From JBCBTJ01 sp964597685 (GTDB lineage: Bacteria; Pseudomonadota; Alphaproteobacteria; Caulobacterales; Hyphomonadaceae), in assembly GCA_964597685.1 (NCBI GenBank), contig CAZQZC010000034.1, positions 1 to 20,038 of the forward strand: a stretch of 20,038 nucleotides of DNA, given 5' to 3'. Each line of letters begins with the position of its first letter. The first letter of the stretch is position 1. Shown piece by piece: positions 13,239-20,038 of this stretch. The notes under the pieces are model-generated. The model was not told the origin of the DNA. It ran no database searches and was given only the letters and a program-made list of their open reading frames with translations. The position numbers and the translations under genes were made by a program.

Positions 13239-13393
13239 TACCGAGCCTCCTCAAGCAGCGCATCGGGCAGCGCCTCGTTCTCCAGCGTCGCCGCGTTCGG
13301 ACGAACCGCGAGCGACAGCCACAGGATCGCCGCCAGGATCGGACCCATCAGGATCCAAACGAGGCCGTGCGTGCGACGGTGTGCGCGCTTCAT
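13238..13393 (-). CDS. 51-residue single-helix membrane protein
   Basis: A short gene easily missed: MKRAHRRTHGLVWILMGP opens a 51-residue protein with a strongly basic N-terminus, one membrane helix at about 11-30 and an acidic tail (ENEALPDALLEEAR). The positive-inside rule places the tail in the periplasm. It is supported by tight packing: its ATG overlaps the stop of the 74-residue gene (ATGA, 13390-13393), and its TAA overlaps the next ATG (TAATG, 13236-13240); AAGGAG lies upstream. Such single-helix proteins are often accessory subunits of membrane cytochromes. Specific function unknown. Confidence 0.75.
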   Translation of the reverse strand: MKRAHRRTHGLVWILMGPILAAILWLSLAVRPNAATLENEALPDALLEEAR

Positions 13394-13614
13394 GAGACGG
13401 GCGGCTCCTTCTGCGTGAACGCCTTGGCGAGCATCAGCGGCCAGAGCAACATCACACCCGGCAGGATGATGAGGCGCGCCTGGACGGGCATGCCCTTCGC
13501 CGCATGATCGATCCGCCCGGCTAGCGCGAAGACGAACAACAGGCCGAAGCCGAGCCCCAGGCCAAGATAAAGCGAGATCGCGGAGACCAACGCACTGGCG
13601 GCTTCAAGGCTCAC
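13390..13614 (-). CDS. 74-residue two-helix membrane protein
   Basis: A small integral membrane protein with a first helix at about 12-33 (ISLYLGLGLGFGLLFVFALAG) and a second at about 47-64 (LIILPGVMLLWPLMLAKAF). The start is GTG 13614, overlapping the stop of the glutamate-synthase-like gene (GTGA), with GGAG six to ten bases upstream. With the adjacent 51-residue protein it forms a pair of small membrane subunits between a soluble iron-sulfur flavoprotein and a membrane cytochrome; I infer that they help dock or assemble these. No family is recognised. Confidence 0.78.
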   Translation of the reverse strand: MSLEAASALVSAISLYLGLGLGFGLLFVFALAGRIDHAAKGMPVQARLIILPGVMLLWPLMLAKAFTQKEPPVS

Positions 13615-15233
13615 GACGCCGCTCCGACGCCGGCATAGGCGACGCCGGACAGATCGGCCATGTCGCGCTTAAAGGTCGTCAGGTCGTCGGCGTTAAAGTC
13701 TGAGAAGCTGCGATGACCGCAGGCCCGCGCCATCACCTTCATGAGTTCCGTCGACGCCTCGAAGAAATTTCGCAACCGCTGCGCGGACTGTTCAACAACC
13801 AAACGCGAGACAAGATGCGGCTTTTGCGTGGCGATGCCGACGGGGCAATTGTTGGTGTGGCAGGCGCGCATGGCGATGCAGCCGATCGCCTGCATGGCGG
13901 CGTTCGACACCGCAACGGCGTCTGCGCCCAGGGCAAGCGCCTTGACAAAATCCGCCGGTTTTCTGAGGCCGCCTGTAATGATCAGCGTCACATCCGAGCG
14001 GCCCGACGTGTCGAGGTGGCGGCGCGCGCGGGCGAGCGCTGGAATGGTGGGGACCGAGATATTGTCCCGGAAAATGACCGGCGCCGCCCCCGTGCCGCCG
14101 CCGCGGCCGTCTAGGATGACATAATCCACCCCGATCTCGAGCGCGGCGTCGATGTCCTTCTCGATATGCTGGGCCGAGAGCTTGTAGCCGACGGGGATGC
14201 CGCCGGTTTGGTTACGCACCTCGTCTGCGAAGTCTTTCAACGGCTCCAGGCTGTCCCAATCTGGAAAGCGCGGCGGGGAAATCGCCGCTTCGCCCTCCGC
14301 CAGGCCGCGGGTTTCCGCGATCTTGCCCACCACTTTGTGGCCCGGCAAATGGCCGCCCGTGCCCGTCTTCGCGCCTTGACCGCCCTTGAAATGGAAGGCT
14401 TGGCAGCGTTTCACCTTATCCCAGGAAAAGCCGAACCGGCCGGACGCCAATTCATAGAAGTAGCGCGAATTCGCCGCTTGCTCATCGGCCAACATGCCGC
14501 CCTCGCCGGAACAGATGCCGGTTCCGGCAAGCTCTGCGCCGCGGGCGAGCGCCACTTTGGCGGGCTCCGACAGCGCGCCAAAGCTCATGTCGGACACGAA
14601 AAGCGGAATGTCCAAACTGAGGGGCTTTTGAGCGTTGGGACCGATGACAACGCGCGTCTCAACGGGCTCTTCGTCCAGGAGCGGCAGCCGTCTCAGCTGC
14701 GCGGTGAGGATCTGAAGGTCGTCCCAATCGGGCAATTCGCGGCGCGGCACGCCCATGGCGTCGACCAGTCCGTGGTGGCCGGTTTTCGACAGCCCGTCGC
14801 GCGCATAGGCCTGGATCAGTCCGTTATAGGGCTCCTCGGCCGTGCCGTGCGACGTGTCCTGGTATTGGCCCAGATAATCGTCGCGTTTGAACGGCTGCGG
14901 GTTTTTCTCATGCCAGGCCGCGATCTCCTGTTCGTCGACGAAGACCTCGCCCTCGTCGACCCAGGACCGGAATTTATGGAGCGCTTCGTCGTTGGCGTAT
15001 TCCGATACGCCGCTGTCGATGCGGTAATCCCAATTGTGAACGCCACAGATCAGGTTGTCGTTTTCGTCCACGTGCCCGTCGGCCATCAGCGCGCCGCGGT
15101 GCAGGCAGCGGCCGTACATGACCGAGATCTGGTCGTCGTAGCGAACGATGACGAGATCCACATTGGCCACCAGCGCGTGGGCGGGTGTGCGGTCACCTAG
15201 GTCGCTCAGTCGAGCGATCGATTTCGGCGTCAT
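13611..15233 (-). CDS. Rieske domain fused to glutamate-synthase-type FMN/[3Fe-4S] domain
   Basis: A 540-residue soluble protein. Residues 1-110 are a Rieske-type [2Fe-2S] domain with Cys43-x-His45 and Cys63-x-x-His66. From about 150 to 520 it is the FMN-binding synthase domain of glutamate synthase: SDMSFGALS, GEGGMLADE, FKGGQGAKTGTGGHLPG, YVILDGRGGGTGAAP, ITGGLRKPADFVKALALGAD. The [3Fe-4S] ligands C-x5-C-x4-C are at about 452, 458 and 463 (CIAMRAC, NNCPVG). The N-terminal glutaminase domain is missing, so it cannot take ammonia from glutamine by itself; true activity is unknown. ATG 15233 is chosen because GGAGAGGGG precedes it; the GTG eight codons upstream would place this within the coding sequence. 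First gene of the minus-strand redox operon. Confidence 0.92.
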   Translation of the reverse strand: MTPKSIARLSDLGDRTPAHALVANVDLVIVRYDDQISVMYGRCLHRGALMADGHVDENDNLICGVHNWDYRIDSGVSEYANDEALHKFRSWVDEGEVFVDEQEIAAWHEKNPQPFKRDDYLGQYQDTSHGTAEEPYNGLIQAYARDGLSKTGHHGLVDAMGVPRRELPDWDDLQILTAQLRRLPLLDEEPVETRVVIGPNAQKPLSLDIPLFVSDMSFGALSEPAKVALARGAELAGTGICSGEGGMLADEQAANSRYFYELASGRFGFSWDKVKRCQAFHFKGGQGAKTGTGGHLPGHKVVGKIAETRGLAEGEAAISPPRFPDWDSLEPLKDFADEVRNQTGGIPVGYKLSAQHIEKDIDAALEIGVDYVILDGRGGGTGAAPVIFRDNISVPTIPALARARRHLDTSGRSDVTLIITGGLRKPADFVKALALGADAVAVSNAAMQAIGCIAMRACHTNNCPVGIATQKPHLVSRLVVEQSAQRLRNFFEASTELMKVMARACGHRSFSDFNADDLTTFKRDMADLSGVAYAGVGAAS

Positions 15234-15387
15234 GCCCCTCTCCGCGTCCACGTCCACGCCATCGATAACGAGCTTAGCCGACGGGCCAAGAGGGTTTCTA
15301 ATAAATGTGATCGCCGCCCGCGTGCGTCATCAAATTGGTAGTGTTAAGCGCGCTTTAGGAACGGTCGGCGTGCAGGGAGGGTGGACG
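15234..15387. promoter_or_regulatory. divergent promoter region of the Rieske locus
   Basis: 154 bp separate the two divergent arms, so promoters for both must lie here. The sequence is AT-richer than the genes around 15295-15345. A possible minus-strand pair is GACGCA-N17-TTTATT around 15300-15330; the plus arm shows no convincing pair. I see no clear operator dyad. Confidence 0.35.
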
Positions 15388-16878
15388 ATGGCGCAGCCCC
15401 ATAACGATCTGGTTTGGTTCAAGGTCGCAGAGCCGAACGAATTGGAAGAGGGGCGGGCGAAGTCCGTCACCGCCGGCACGCGGTTCATCGCGCTCACACA
15501 TTTCGAGGGCCAATACGCCGCCCTCCAGAACCATTGCCCGCACCAGGGCGGACCGCTTGGCGAAGGCGCGATCGAAAAGGGCGTCGAGGGCAAATGTTGG
15601 CTGCGTTGCCCTTGGCATGGCTGGGATTTCGATCCTTTGACGGGCCTCTCGCCCGGCGCCCATGAGGACGGGTTGGAGACCTATCCGGTCGAGGTGCGCG
15701 ACGATGGAATCTATGTCGGCGTCGAGGCGGAACCGCCGCGCACGCGGACCGTATCCGACGTCATGGCCGAAACCATGGTCAATTGGGGCTGCACCAGCGT
15801 TTTCGGCATGGTGGGCCATTCCAATCTCGGCCTCGCCGACGCGCTGCGGGTGCAGGCGGAGGCCGGACGGCTTCGCTATTATGGCATCCGCCACGAGGGC
15901 GCGGCCGCGTTCGCGATCTCAGGTTATGGCAAGCTGACGGGGCGCTGCGCCGCGGCGCTGACGATCGCGGGCCCCGGCGCCACGAACCTCATGACCGGCT
16001 TATGGGACGCCAAGGTGGACGGGGCCCCGGCGATCGCGCTCACCGGGCAAGTCCAGGAGCAAGTCATCGGCGTTCACGCCTTTCAGGACATCGATTTGGA
16101 AGCCGCGTTTGAGCCGGTCTCGGAATTCAGCCAGACAGTCCACCCCGCCTCCGACCATGCCGAATTGATGAGCCAGGCGGTCAAGTCCGCGCTGGTCCAC
16201 AAGGGCGTGGGACATCTCGTGTTTCCGGACAACACCCAAATCATACCCGCCGCCGACGACGCGCAGGCTGGCGGTCCCGAAGGCCGCATGGCTTCGGATC
16301 GTTTGAGCCCTGATCCAGACAGCCTCAATGGCGCGATCGACATGATCAAATCGGCGGAGCGTCCGCTGATCATCGTCGGCTATGGCGCTCTGGCGGGGAT
16401 GCCGGAGGTGATGGATCTCGCCGAATTCCTGAATGCGCCGGTCGCGACGACGTTCAAGGCGAAGGGGCAGATCGGCGACAGCCATCCACTGGCCGCTGGC
16501 GTCATGGGGCGGTCGGGGACGCCCATCGCGTCCTGGTTCATGAACGAATGCGATTTGATGATCGTGTTCGGCGCGTCGTTTTCCGACCATACCGGCCTCT
16601 ATCCCTACAAGCCGACGATTCAGATCGATCTCGATCCCATGCGGCTCGGCAAGCGTCACGGCGTCGACGCGCCGGTGCGCGGCGATGTCGGCGTTACGGC
16701 TGACGCCTTGCTCGACATGTTGCGCCTCACCAAGCCGAAGGGCGTCGATCAGAGGCCTGAGATCGCCGAGCGTTGGCGCATCTGGCGGGCGGAGAAGACC
16801 CGTCGGATCACAGAGGATCGCGCGAAGGGCCTCTCCTCGGCCGCCTTGTTTGAGAGCCTCTCGAAGCTCACGCCCTAG
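15388..16878 (+). CDS. Rieske + thiamine-pyrophosphate enzyme, 5' part ending at in-frame TAG
   Basis: 496 residues from ATG 15388 (GGGAGG seven bases upstream). Residues 1-115 are a Rieske domain with Cys50-x-His52 and Cys74-x-x-His77 (CPHQGGPLGEG, CPWHGWDF). From 121 an acetolactate-synthase-like TPP enzyme begins: pyrimidine-binding domain with Glu170 in IRHEGAAAF, the Glu that activates the cofactor, then TIAGPGATNLMTGLWDAKVDG, and a central domain (RPLIIVGYGALAG, LMIVFGASFSDHTG). Translation meets TAG at codon 497, before the diphosphate-binding domain, which continues in the same frame to 17379. Without it no TPP/Mg site exists, so the truncated product should be inactive alone. The reaction (decarboxylase, ligase or oxidase) cannot be assigned. 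Divergent from the Rieske-glutamate-synthase gene. Confidence 0.9.
   Translation: MAQPHNDLVWFKVAEPNELEEGRAKSVTAGTRFIALTHFEGQYAALQNHCPHQGGPLGEGAIEKGVEGKCWLRCPWHGWDFDPLTGLSPGAHEDGLETYPVEVRDDGIYVGVEAEPPRTRTVSDVMAETMVNWGCTSVFGMVGHSNLGLADALRVQAEAGRLRYYGIRHEGAAAFAISGYGKLTGRCAAALTIAGPGATNLMTGLWDAKVDGAPAIALTGQVQEQVIGVHAFQDIDLEAAFEPVSEFSQTVHPASDHAELMSQAVKSALVHKGVGHLVFPDNTQIIPAADDAQAGGPEGRMASDRLSPDPDSLNGAIDMIKSAERPLIIVGYGALAGMPEVMDLAEFLNAPVATTFKAKGQIGDSHPLAAGVMGRSGTPIASWFMNECDLMIVFGASFSDHTGLYPYKPTIQIDLDPMRLGKRHGVDAPVRGDVGVTADALLDMLRLTKPKGVDQRPEIAERWRIWRAEKTRRITEDRAKGLSSAALFESLSKLTP
16876..16878 (+). other. in-frame amber codon inside the TPP enzyme
   Basis: CCC TAG GAT interrupts LFESLSKLTP*DAVLPVD with no frame change. 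One base change (for example GAG or CAG to TAG) explains it. Context is CCC before and G after; no hairpin or known readthrough motif is apparent right behind it. Confidence 0.85.
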
Positions 16879-17379
16879 GATGCGGTCCTGCCTGTGGACG
16901 TGGGCAACAACACCTATTCCTTCGGCCGCTATTTCGAGACGACCGGAAAACAGCGCGTCTTGATGTCGGGCTATCTTGGCTCCATCGGCTTTGCTTTGCC
17001 GGCCGCCATGGGCGCTTGGGCGGCGACGCAGGATGTTCCGGAATATGCAGGCCGAAAGGTGATTTCGATTTCCGGCGACGGCGGGCTCGGCCAGTATGCG
17101 ATGGAGCTGACGACGTTGTCGAAGTACCGCATGAACATCTGCCACATCGTCTTGAACAATGGCGAGCTTGGAAAAATCTCGAAAGAACAGAGGTCCGGCG
17201 AGTTTCCGGTTTGGCAAACGGGGCTCGTGAATCCGAGCTTCGCCGGCTTTGCGCGCTCCTGCGGGATCCATGGGGATCTCGTCCGGTCGCTCGACGAGCT
17301 TCAACCCGCCTTGGAGAAGGCGATCTCAATGGACGGGCCAGCTCTCATTGAAATCGTGATGGACGCGGAACTGATCTGA
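16879..17379 (+). pseudogene. 3' part of the TPP enzyme (diphosphate-binding domain) behind the TAG
   Basis: The same frame continues for 166 codons as a complete TPP-binding domain: VDVGNNTYSF, GSIGFALPAAMGAW, then SGDGGLGQYAMELTTLS with the GDG-x24-NN motif that holds Mg and the diphosphate (GDGG at codons 563-566 and NN at 590-591 if the amber is counted). It could be made separately from GTG 16894, but no Shine-Dalgarno sequence precedes that codon and the start would remove part of the first strand. Thus it is the tail of a gene broken by a point mutation, a readthrough product, a separately translated subunit, or a sequencing error. The absence of other frame damage says that any break is recent. 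Its stop overlaps the DUF1622 start (TGATG). Confidence 0.75.
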
Positions 17380-17831
17380 TGCAGGAGGCGGGGGAGGCCG
17401 GCCACGGGCCGATGACGGGCGGGTCGTCGCTGGAGGCGTTGCCGTTCGATCTGGGCGAGCAGCTTAGCGAAGTCCTGGAAGTCATGGCGGTTGGCATCGA
17501 TCTGATCGGTGTCGGCATCATCATTTTCGGCTTCAATGTCGCGCTGATCAAGCTCGTCGCCGCGCTGTTTCGGGGGGCGGGCTTGCGCCGCGATCTGGGC
17601 GATATCCGCGGCGCGCGGCTGACGCTCGGCGGCTACATTCTGACCGGTATCGAGTTCATGATCGCCTCCGACATCGTGCACACGGTGATCACGCGGGAAG
17701 TGGCCGACCTCTACTTCGTCGGCCTCCTTGTGGCGATCCGCACCGCCATCTCGTTCTTCCTCGGCCGCGAAGTGGCGGAGCTTGAGGGCGAGGCGGCGAC
17801 GCCGGAAGGCCGGGCCGCGCACGCGGAATAA
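17379..17831 (+). CDS. DUF1622 family membrane protein
   Basis: A 150-residue protein with a soluble Gly/Glu-rich N-terminus and three hydrophobic segments: about 38-62 (GIDLIGVGIIIFGFNVALIKL), 79-95 (LTLGGYILTGIEFMIASDI) and 109-126 (LYFVGLLVAIRTAISFFLG). The arrangement, with the conserved R-x-x-L-x-L-G-x-x-I-L-x-x-L/I-E-F start of helix 2 and D-I-V-H/x-T segment, matches DUF1622, a family of unknown function. It starts at ATG 17379 overlapping the TPP gene stop (TGATG), so its translation depends on ribosomes finishing the upstream gene; the TAG at 16876 would therefore weaken its expression unless read through. Met12 (17412) is an alternative start. Confidence 0.85.
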   Translation: MQEAGEAGHGPMTGGSSLEALPFDLGEQLSEVLEVMAVGIDLIGVGIIIFGFNVALIKLVAALFRGAGLRRDLGDIRGARLTLGGYILTGIEFMIASDIVHTVITREVADLYFVGLLVAIRTAISFFLGREVAELEGEAATPEGRAAHAE

Positions 17832-17920
17832 GCGCCGGGCCCATCCCCCAAAACCCGTGCGCGCGGGCGCCCGGTTCCGCCCCCATGGCGCCTAACCAAC
17901 CCGCATCGGCGCCCGATCGC

Positions 17921-18637
17921 TCAAGCGAACACTTCGCCTAGGAAATTCTCGATCGCCTGGAAGGCGCGCCGGTCGGCTGCGGCGTCGTACTTCACGCCTA
18001 GGGTCAGATCGTTCGCGTCCGGATTTGTGAAGGCGTGCAGCGTGTTCCCATAGGCGTGCAGCTGCCAGTCCGCACCGGCGGCCGACATCTCTTTGGCGAG
18101 GTCCAGCACCGTGTCGGGCGTCGCCATGGGATCGTCCCAGCCATGGAGGGCGAGGACCTTCGCCGCGACCTTCGGTTCGGTCAGGTTGGGGGCCCGGTTG
18201 AACAGGCCGTGGACGGACACGACGCCTTTGAGGTCGGCGCCCATGCGGGCGAGGTCCAGCACGCAAAGCCCGCCAAAGCAAAATCCGATTGCGGCCGCTT
18301 TCGATCCGTCGACGCCGGTTTGAGCGCGCCCGGCGTCGAGGCTCGCTGCGAGGCGCGCCTGCAGCTCCGCCCGGTTGCCGACGAGCGGGTTCATCAGCGC
18401 TTGATTTTCCTCAACCGTCGTTCCGCGCTTGCCCTTTCCGTAGACGTCGACGGCGAAGCCGGCATAGCCCAGCTCTGCGAGATACGCCGCTTTATCCTGT
18501 TCGAATTGTCCTTGGCCGCCCCAGGCGTGGGCCACGAGAACCAAGGGCGCAGGCCCTCCGCTTTCTGGCAGGGCGAGGAAGCCTTCATACGTTTCGCCGG
18601 AATGTTGGTAATCGACAATTGAGGTGGTGATCGACAT
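17921..18637 (-). CDS. dienelactone hydrolase family protein
   Basis: A 238-residue alpha/beta hydrolase. The nucleophile is Cys120 in GFCFGG, the hallmark that separates dienelactone hydrolases from serine esterases; Asp168/169 (HGWDDP) and His201 (LHAFTNP) complete the triad. Early VAHAWGGQGQFEQDKAAYLAE and GYAGFAVDVYGKGKRG are typical. The family hydrolyses lactones and esters, classically in chlorocatechol breakdown, but stand-alone copies like this often have unknown natural substrates. No signal peptide. It lies alone between the DUF1622 gene (convergent, 89 bp gap rich in GC with a CCGGGC/GCCCGG pairing but no U-tract) and cysD (divergent). Confidence 0.93.
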   Translation of the reverse strand: MSITTSIVDYQHSGETYEGFLALPESGGPAPLVLVAHAWGGQGQFEQDKAAYLAELGYAGFAVDVYGKGKRGTTVEENQALMNPLVGNRAELQARLAASLDAGRAQTGVDGSKAAAIGFCFGGLCVLDLARMGADLKGVVSVHGLFNRAPNLTEPKVAAKVLALHGWDDPMATPDTVLDLAKEMSAAGADWQLHAYGNTLHAFTNPDANDLTLGVKYDAAADRRAFQAIENFLGEVFA

Positions 18638-18787
18638 GGCGACGCGCCCCTTTGCTGGAATGGAGGTGAAACGCCGGCAAGAAGCCCCCTCTCGCCGGCC
18701 AGGTCAACGCTTCGCGTTCCGTGCATGAACGCATTAGGACAACTCATTGATTGGCGCAGCGCCGCCATCGATATGCGCATACCTGCG

Positions 18788-18803
18788 GCGGGTGGCCACC
18801 CGC
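18788..18803. repeat. 16-bp perfect palindrome upstream of cysD
   Basis: GCGGGTGGCCACCCGC is a perfect dyad, 69 bp before the cysD start. In RNA it would form a 6-bp stem with a GGCC loop. It is followed by GTAAAAGTC, not a U-tract, so it is more likely a leader hairpin or protein site than a terminator. No known sulfur riboswitch fold is apparent around it. Confidence 0.4.
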
Positions 18804-18871
18804 TGTAAAAGTCGTTAAAGCGCGCTTGGCTTCACCCCTGGAAGCCGACGCACCAAAGTGGGGCCTTGGCC

Positions 18872-19840
18872 ATGTCGATTATACAAGACACCGTCCGCGC
18901 CTACGCCGAGCGGTTCAGGTCGCGTCCGCCGCGCAAGCGTCAGCTGTCGAAGCACCTCCAAGCGCTCGAAGCTGAAGCCATCTATATCATGCGCGAGGTG
19001 GCGGCCGAATTCGCCAATCCGGTGCTTCTCTATTCGATCGGCAAGGATTCGACGGTTCTTTTGCACCTGGCGATGAAGGCCTTCTGGCCGTCCAAGCCGC
19101 CATTCCCCTTCCTCCACATCGACAGCCGGTGGGAGTTCCGCGAGATGGGCGAGTTTCGCGACGCCCTGCGCGACGAGCTGGGTGTCGACATCCGCGTGCA
19201 TGTGAACCCGGAGGCGGTTGAGCGTAATATCAGTCCCTTCGAGCACGGCTCCGCTTTGCACACCCAGGTCTCCCGCACGGATGGGCTGCTGCAGGCGTTG
19301 AACGAAGGCAAGTTCGACGCGGCCTTCGGCGGCGGCCGTCGGGACGAGGAAAAATCCCGCGCCAAGGAGCGTGTCTTTTCGTTCCGGAACCAAAACCACG
19401 GATGGGACCCAAAGAATCAGCGGCCAGAGCTTTGGCAAGTGTTCAACACCAGGATCCGGCAAGGCGAATCCATCCGCGTTTTCCCAATCTCGAATTGGAC
19501 GGAATTGGACGTCTGGCAGTACATCTTCGAGGAAGACATCCCGGTCGTTCCGCTTTATCTCGCCCGGCCGCGCCCGGTCGTGGAGCGCGACGGTCAGATC
19601 ATCATGGTCGACGATGAGCGCATGCCGCTCGAGGCCAATGAGACGCCGGTCATGAGGTCGGTCCGGTTTCGGACGCTTGGCTGCTACCCGCTGACGGGCG
19701 CGGTGGAGTCCGAAGCCGATACGATGGAGAAAATTGTTCTCGAAATGCTGACGGCGCGCACGTCGGAGCGCCAAGGCCGCGTCATCGATTTTGACGAAGC
19801 CGGCTCGATGGAGAAGAAGAAGCGCGAGGGGTACTTCTAA
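18872..19840 (+). CDS. cysD: sulfate adenylyltransferase subunit 2
   Basis: A 322-residue ATP-pyrophosphatase-type enzyme that joins sulfate and ATP to adenylyl sulfate; GTP hydrolysis by CysN drives the reaction. The PP-loop is SIGKDS (55-60); other hallmarks are LLHLAMKAF, FLHIDSRWEFREMGEFRD, AFGGGRRDEEKSRAKERVFSFR, RPELWQVFN and ISNWTELDVWQYI, plus RTLGCYPLTGA. About 25-30 residues (IQDTVRAYAERFRSRPPRKR) precede the usual start of the family core at LEAEAIYIMREV. ATG 18872 is chosen; a TTG at 18866 also exists. TAATG couples it to cysN. It opens a sulfate-assimilation operon running out of the window. Confidence 0.96.
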   Translation: MSIIQDTVRAYAERFRSRPPRKRQLSKHLQALEAEAIYIMREVAAEFANPVLLYSIGKDSTVLLHLAMKAFWPSKPPFPFLHIDSRWEFREMGEFRDALRDELGVDIRVHVNPEAVERNISPFEHGSALHTQVSRTDGLLQALNEGKFDAAFGGGRRDEEKSRAKERVFSFRNQNHGWDPKNQRPELWQVFNTRIRQGESIRVFPISNWTELDVWQYIFEEDIPVVPLYLARPRPVVERDGQIIMVDDERMPLEANETPVMRSVRFRTLGCYPLTGAVESEADTMEKIVLEMLTARTSERQGRVIDFDEAGSMEKKKREGYF

Positions 19841-20038
19841 TGGCCGATACGGTTCACGCCGACGACGCCCAGGAACTCGTCTCGCGCCTGGCGCGCTCCG
19901 GCGAAGGCGGCGTCTTGCGCTTCTTGACTTGCGGATCGGTCGACGACGGCAAGTCGACCCTGATCGGGCGCTTGCTCTACGACACGAAGCTGCTGTTCGA
20001 AGACCAGATCGCCGTCCTGACCCAGGATTCCAAAAAGC
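19840..20038 (+). CDS. cysN: sulfate adenylyltransferase subunit 1 (GTPase), N-terminal part
   Basis: The 66 visible residues contain the translation-factor-type GTPase P-loop GSVDDGKSTLIGRLLYDT, followed by LLFEDQIAVLTQDSKK, both characteristic of CysN (and of CysN-CysC fusions). The protein powers CysD with GTP hydrolysis. Its ATG overlaps the cysD stop (TAATG), with GAGGGG eight bases upstream. Whether an APS kinase domain is fused at the C-terminus cannot be seen because the gene continues beyond the window. Confidence 0.95.
   Translation, partial: MADTVHADDAQELVSRLARSGEGGVLRFLTCGSVDDGKSTLIGRLLYDTKLLFEDQIAVLTQDSKK

Noticed and set aside
14166..15200. A 344-codon plus-strand frame and a 319-codon minus frame at 18815-19774
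   Set aside because: Both are opposite well-identified genes (Rieske-glutamate synthase, cysD) and lack family features or ribosome-binding sites.
15357..15361. GGAAC upstream of the TPP gene as a general-stress (EcfG) -35 element
   Set aside because: No CGTT follows at 16-17 bp, and the position is too close to the start codon.
16876..16878. Pyrrolysine insertion or a frameshift at the TAG
   Set aside because: No frame change is needed to join the halves, and no pyrrolysine machinery is visible in the window; homologous context suggests an ordinary Glu or Gln. Pyrrolysine is not excluded genome-wide, only unsupported.
16000..17304. A 434-codon minus-strand open frame over the TPP gene
   Set aside because: Antisense shadow; it spans the amber codon but shows no recognisable domain, whereas the plus strand has all TPP motifs.
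17832..17920. GC-rich gap between the DUF1622 gene and the hydrolase as a bidirectional terminator
   Set aside because: CCGGGC/GCCCGG can pair but the loop is long and neither strand has a T-run.

Overview
The window is high-GC, densely packed DNA with overlapping start/stop junctions. Protein families (DUF952-pyrD pair, LsrB/VtlR-type LysR regulator, CysD/CysN, single-chain ECF sigma modules) suggest an alphaproteobacterium, plausibly near Caulobacterales, Parvularculales or Rhizobiales; the order cannot be fixed from the sequence alone. I see no tRNA, rRNA, CRISPR array, insertion sequence or phage gene.

Layout. 1-939 (minus): the start of uvrC, preceded by two small membrane proteins that look like duplicates. 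1129-2622 (minus): an overlapping ECF sigma factor / membrane anti-sigma candidate / Spy-CpxP-like periplasmic protein module. 2827-3291 (plus): dps. 3308-5083 (minus): an S24/LexA-like repressor, a VtlR/LsrB-type LysR regulator and, just after it, a candidate trans-acting small RNA with two UUCCUCCC motifs and its own terminator, resembling the AbcR arrangement of Rhizobiales. 5213-6615 (plus): DUF952 protein and pyrD. 6575-9594 (minus): a MATE exporter, then a three-gene overlapping cassette (small exported protein, HTTM membrane protein, DCC/DUF393 thiol protein). 9668-11122 (minus): galE and an XRE regulator with an operator-like dyad.

11434-17831 is the most unusual part: a divergent redox locus with three different Rieske-domain fusions. 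The minus arm encodes a Rieske + glutamate-synthase-type FMN/Fe-S protein, two tiny membrane proteins, a ferric-reductase-like membrane cytochrome fused to a Rieske domain, and a membrane-anchored cysteine-motif protein, all joined by 1-4 bp overlaps and closed by an intrinsic terminator. The plus arm encodes a Rieske + thiamine-pyrophosphate enzyme followed by a DUF1622 membrane protein. The TPP enzyme is interrupted by one in-frame TAG exactly before its diphosphate-binding domain, with the frame fully open on both sides. I infer, without direct proof, that these genes form an electron-transfer system between a membrane cytochrome and two flavin/TPP enzymes.

17921-20038: a dienelactone-hydrolase-family protein (minus), then cysD and the start of cysN (plus), which activate sulfate.
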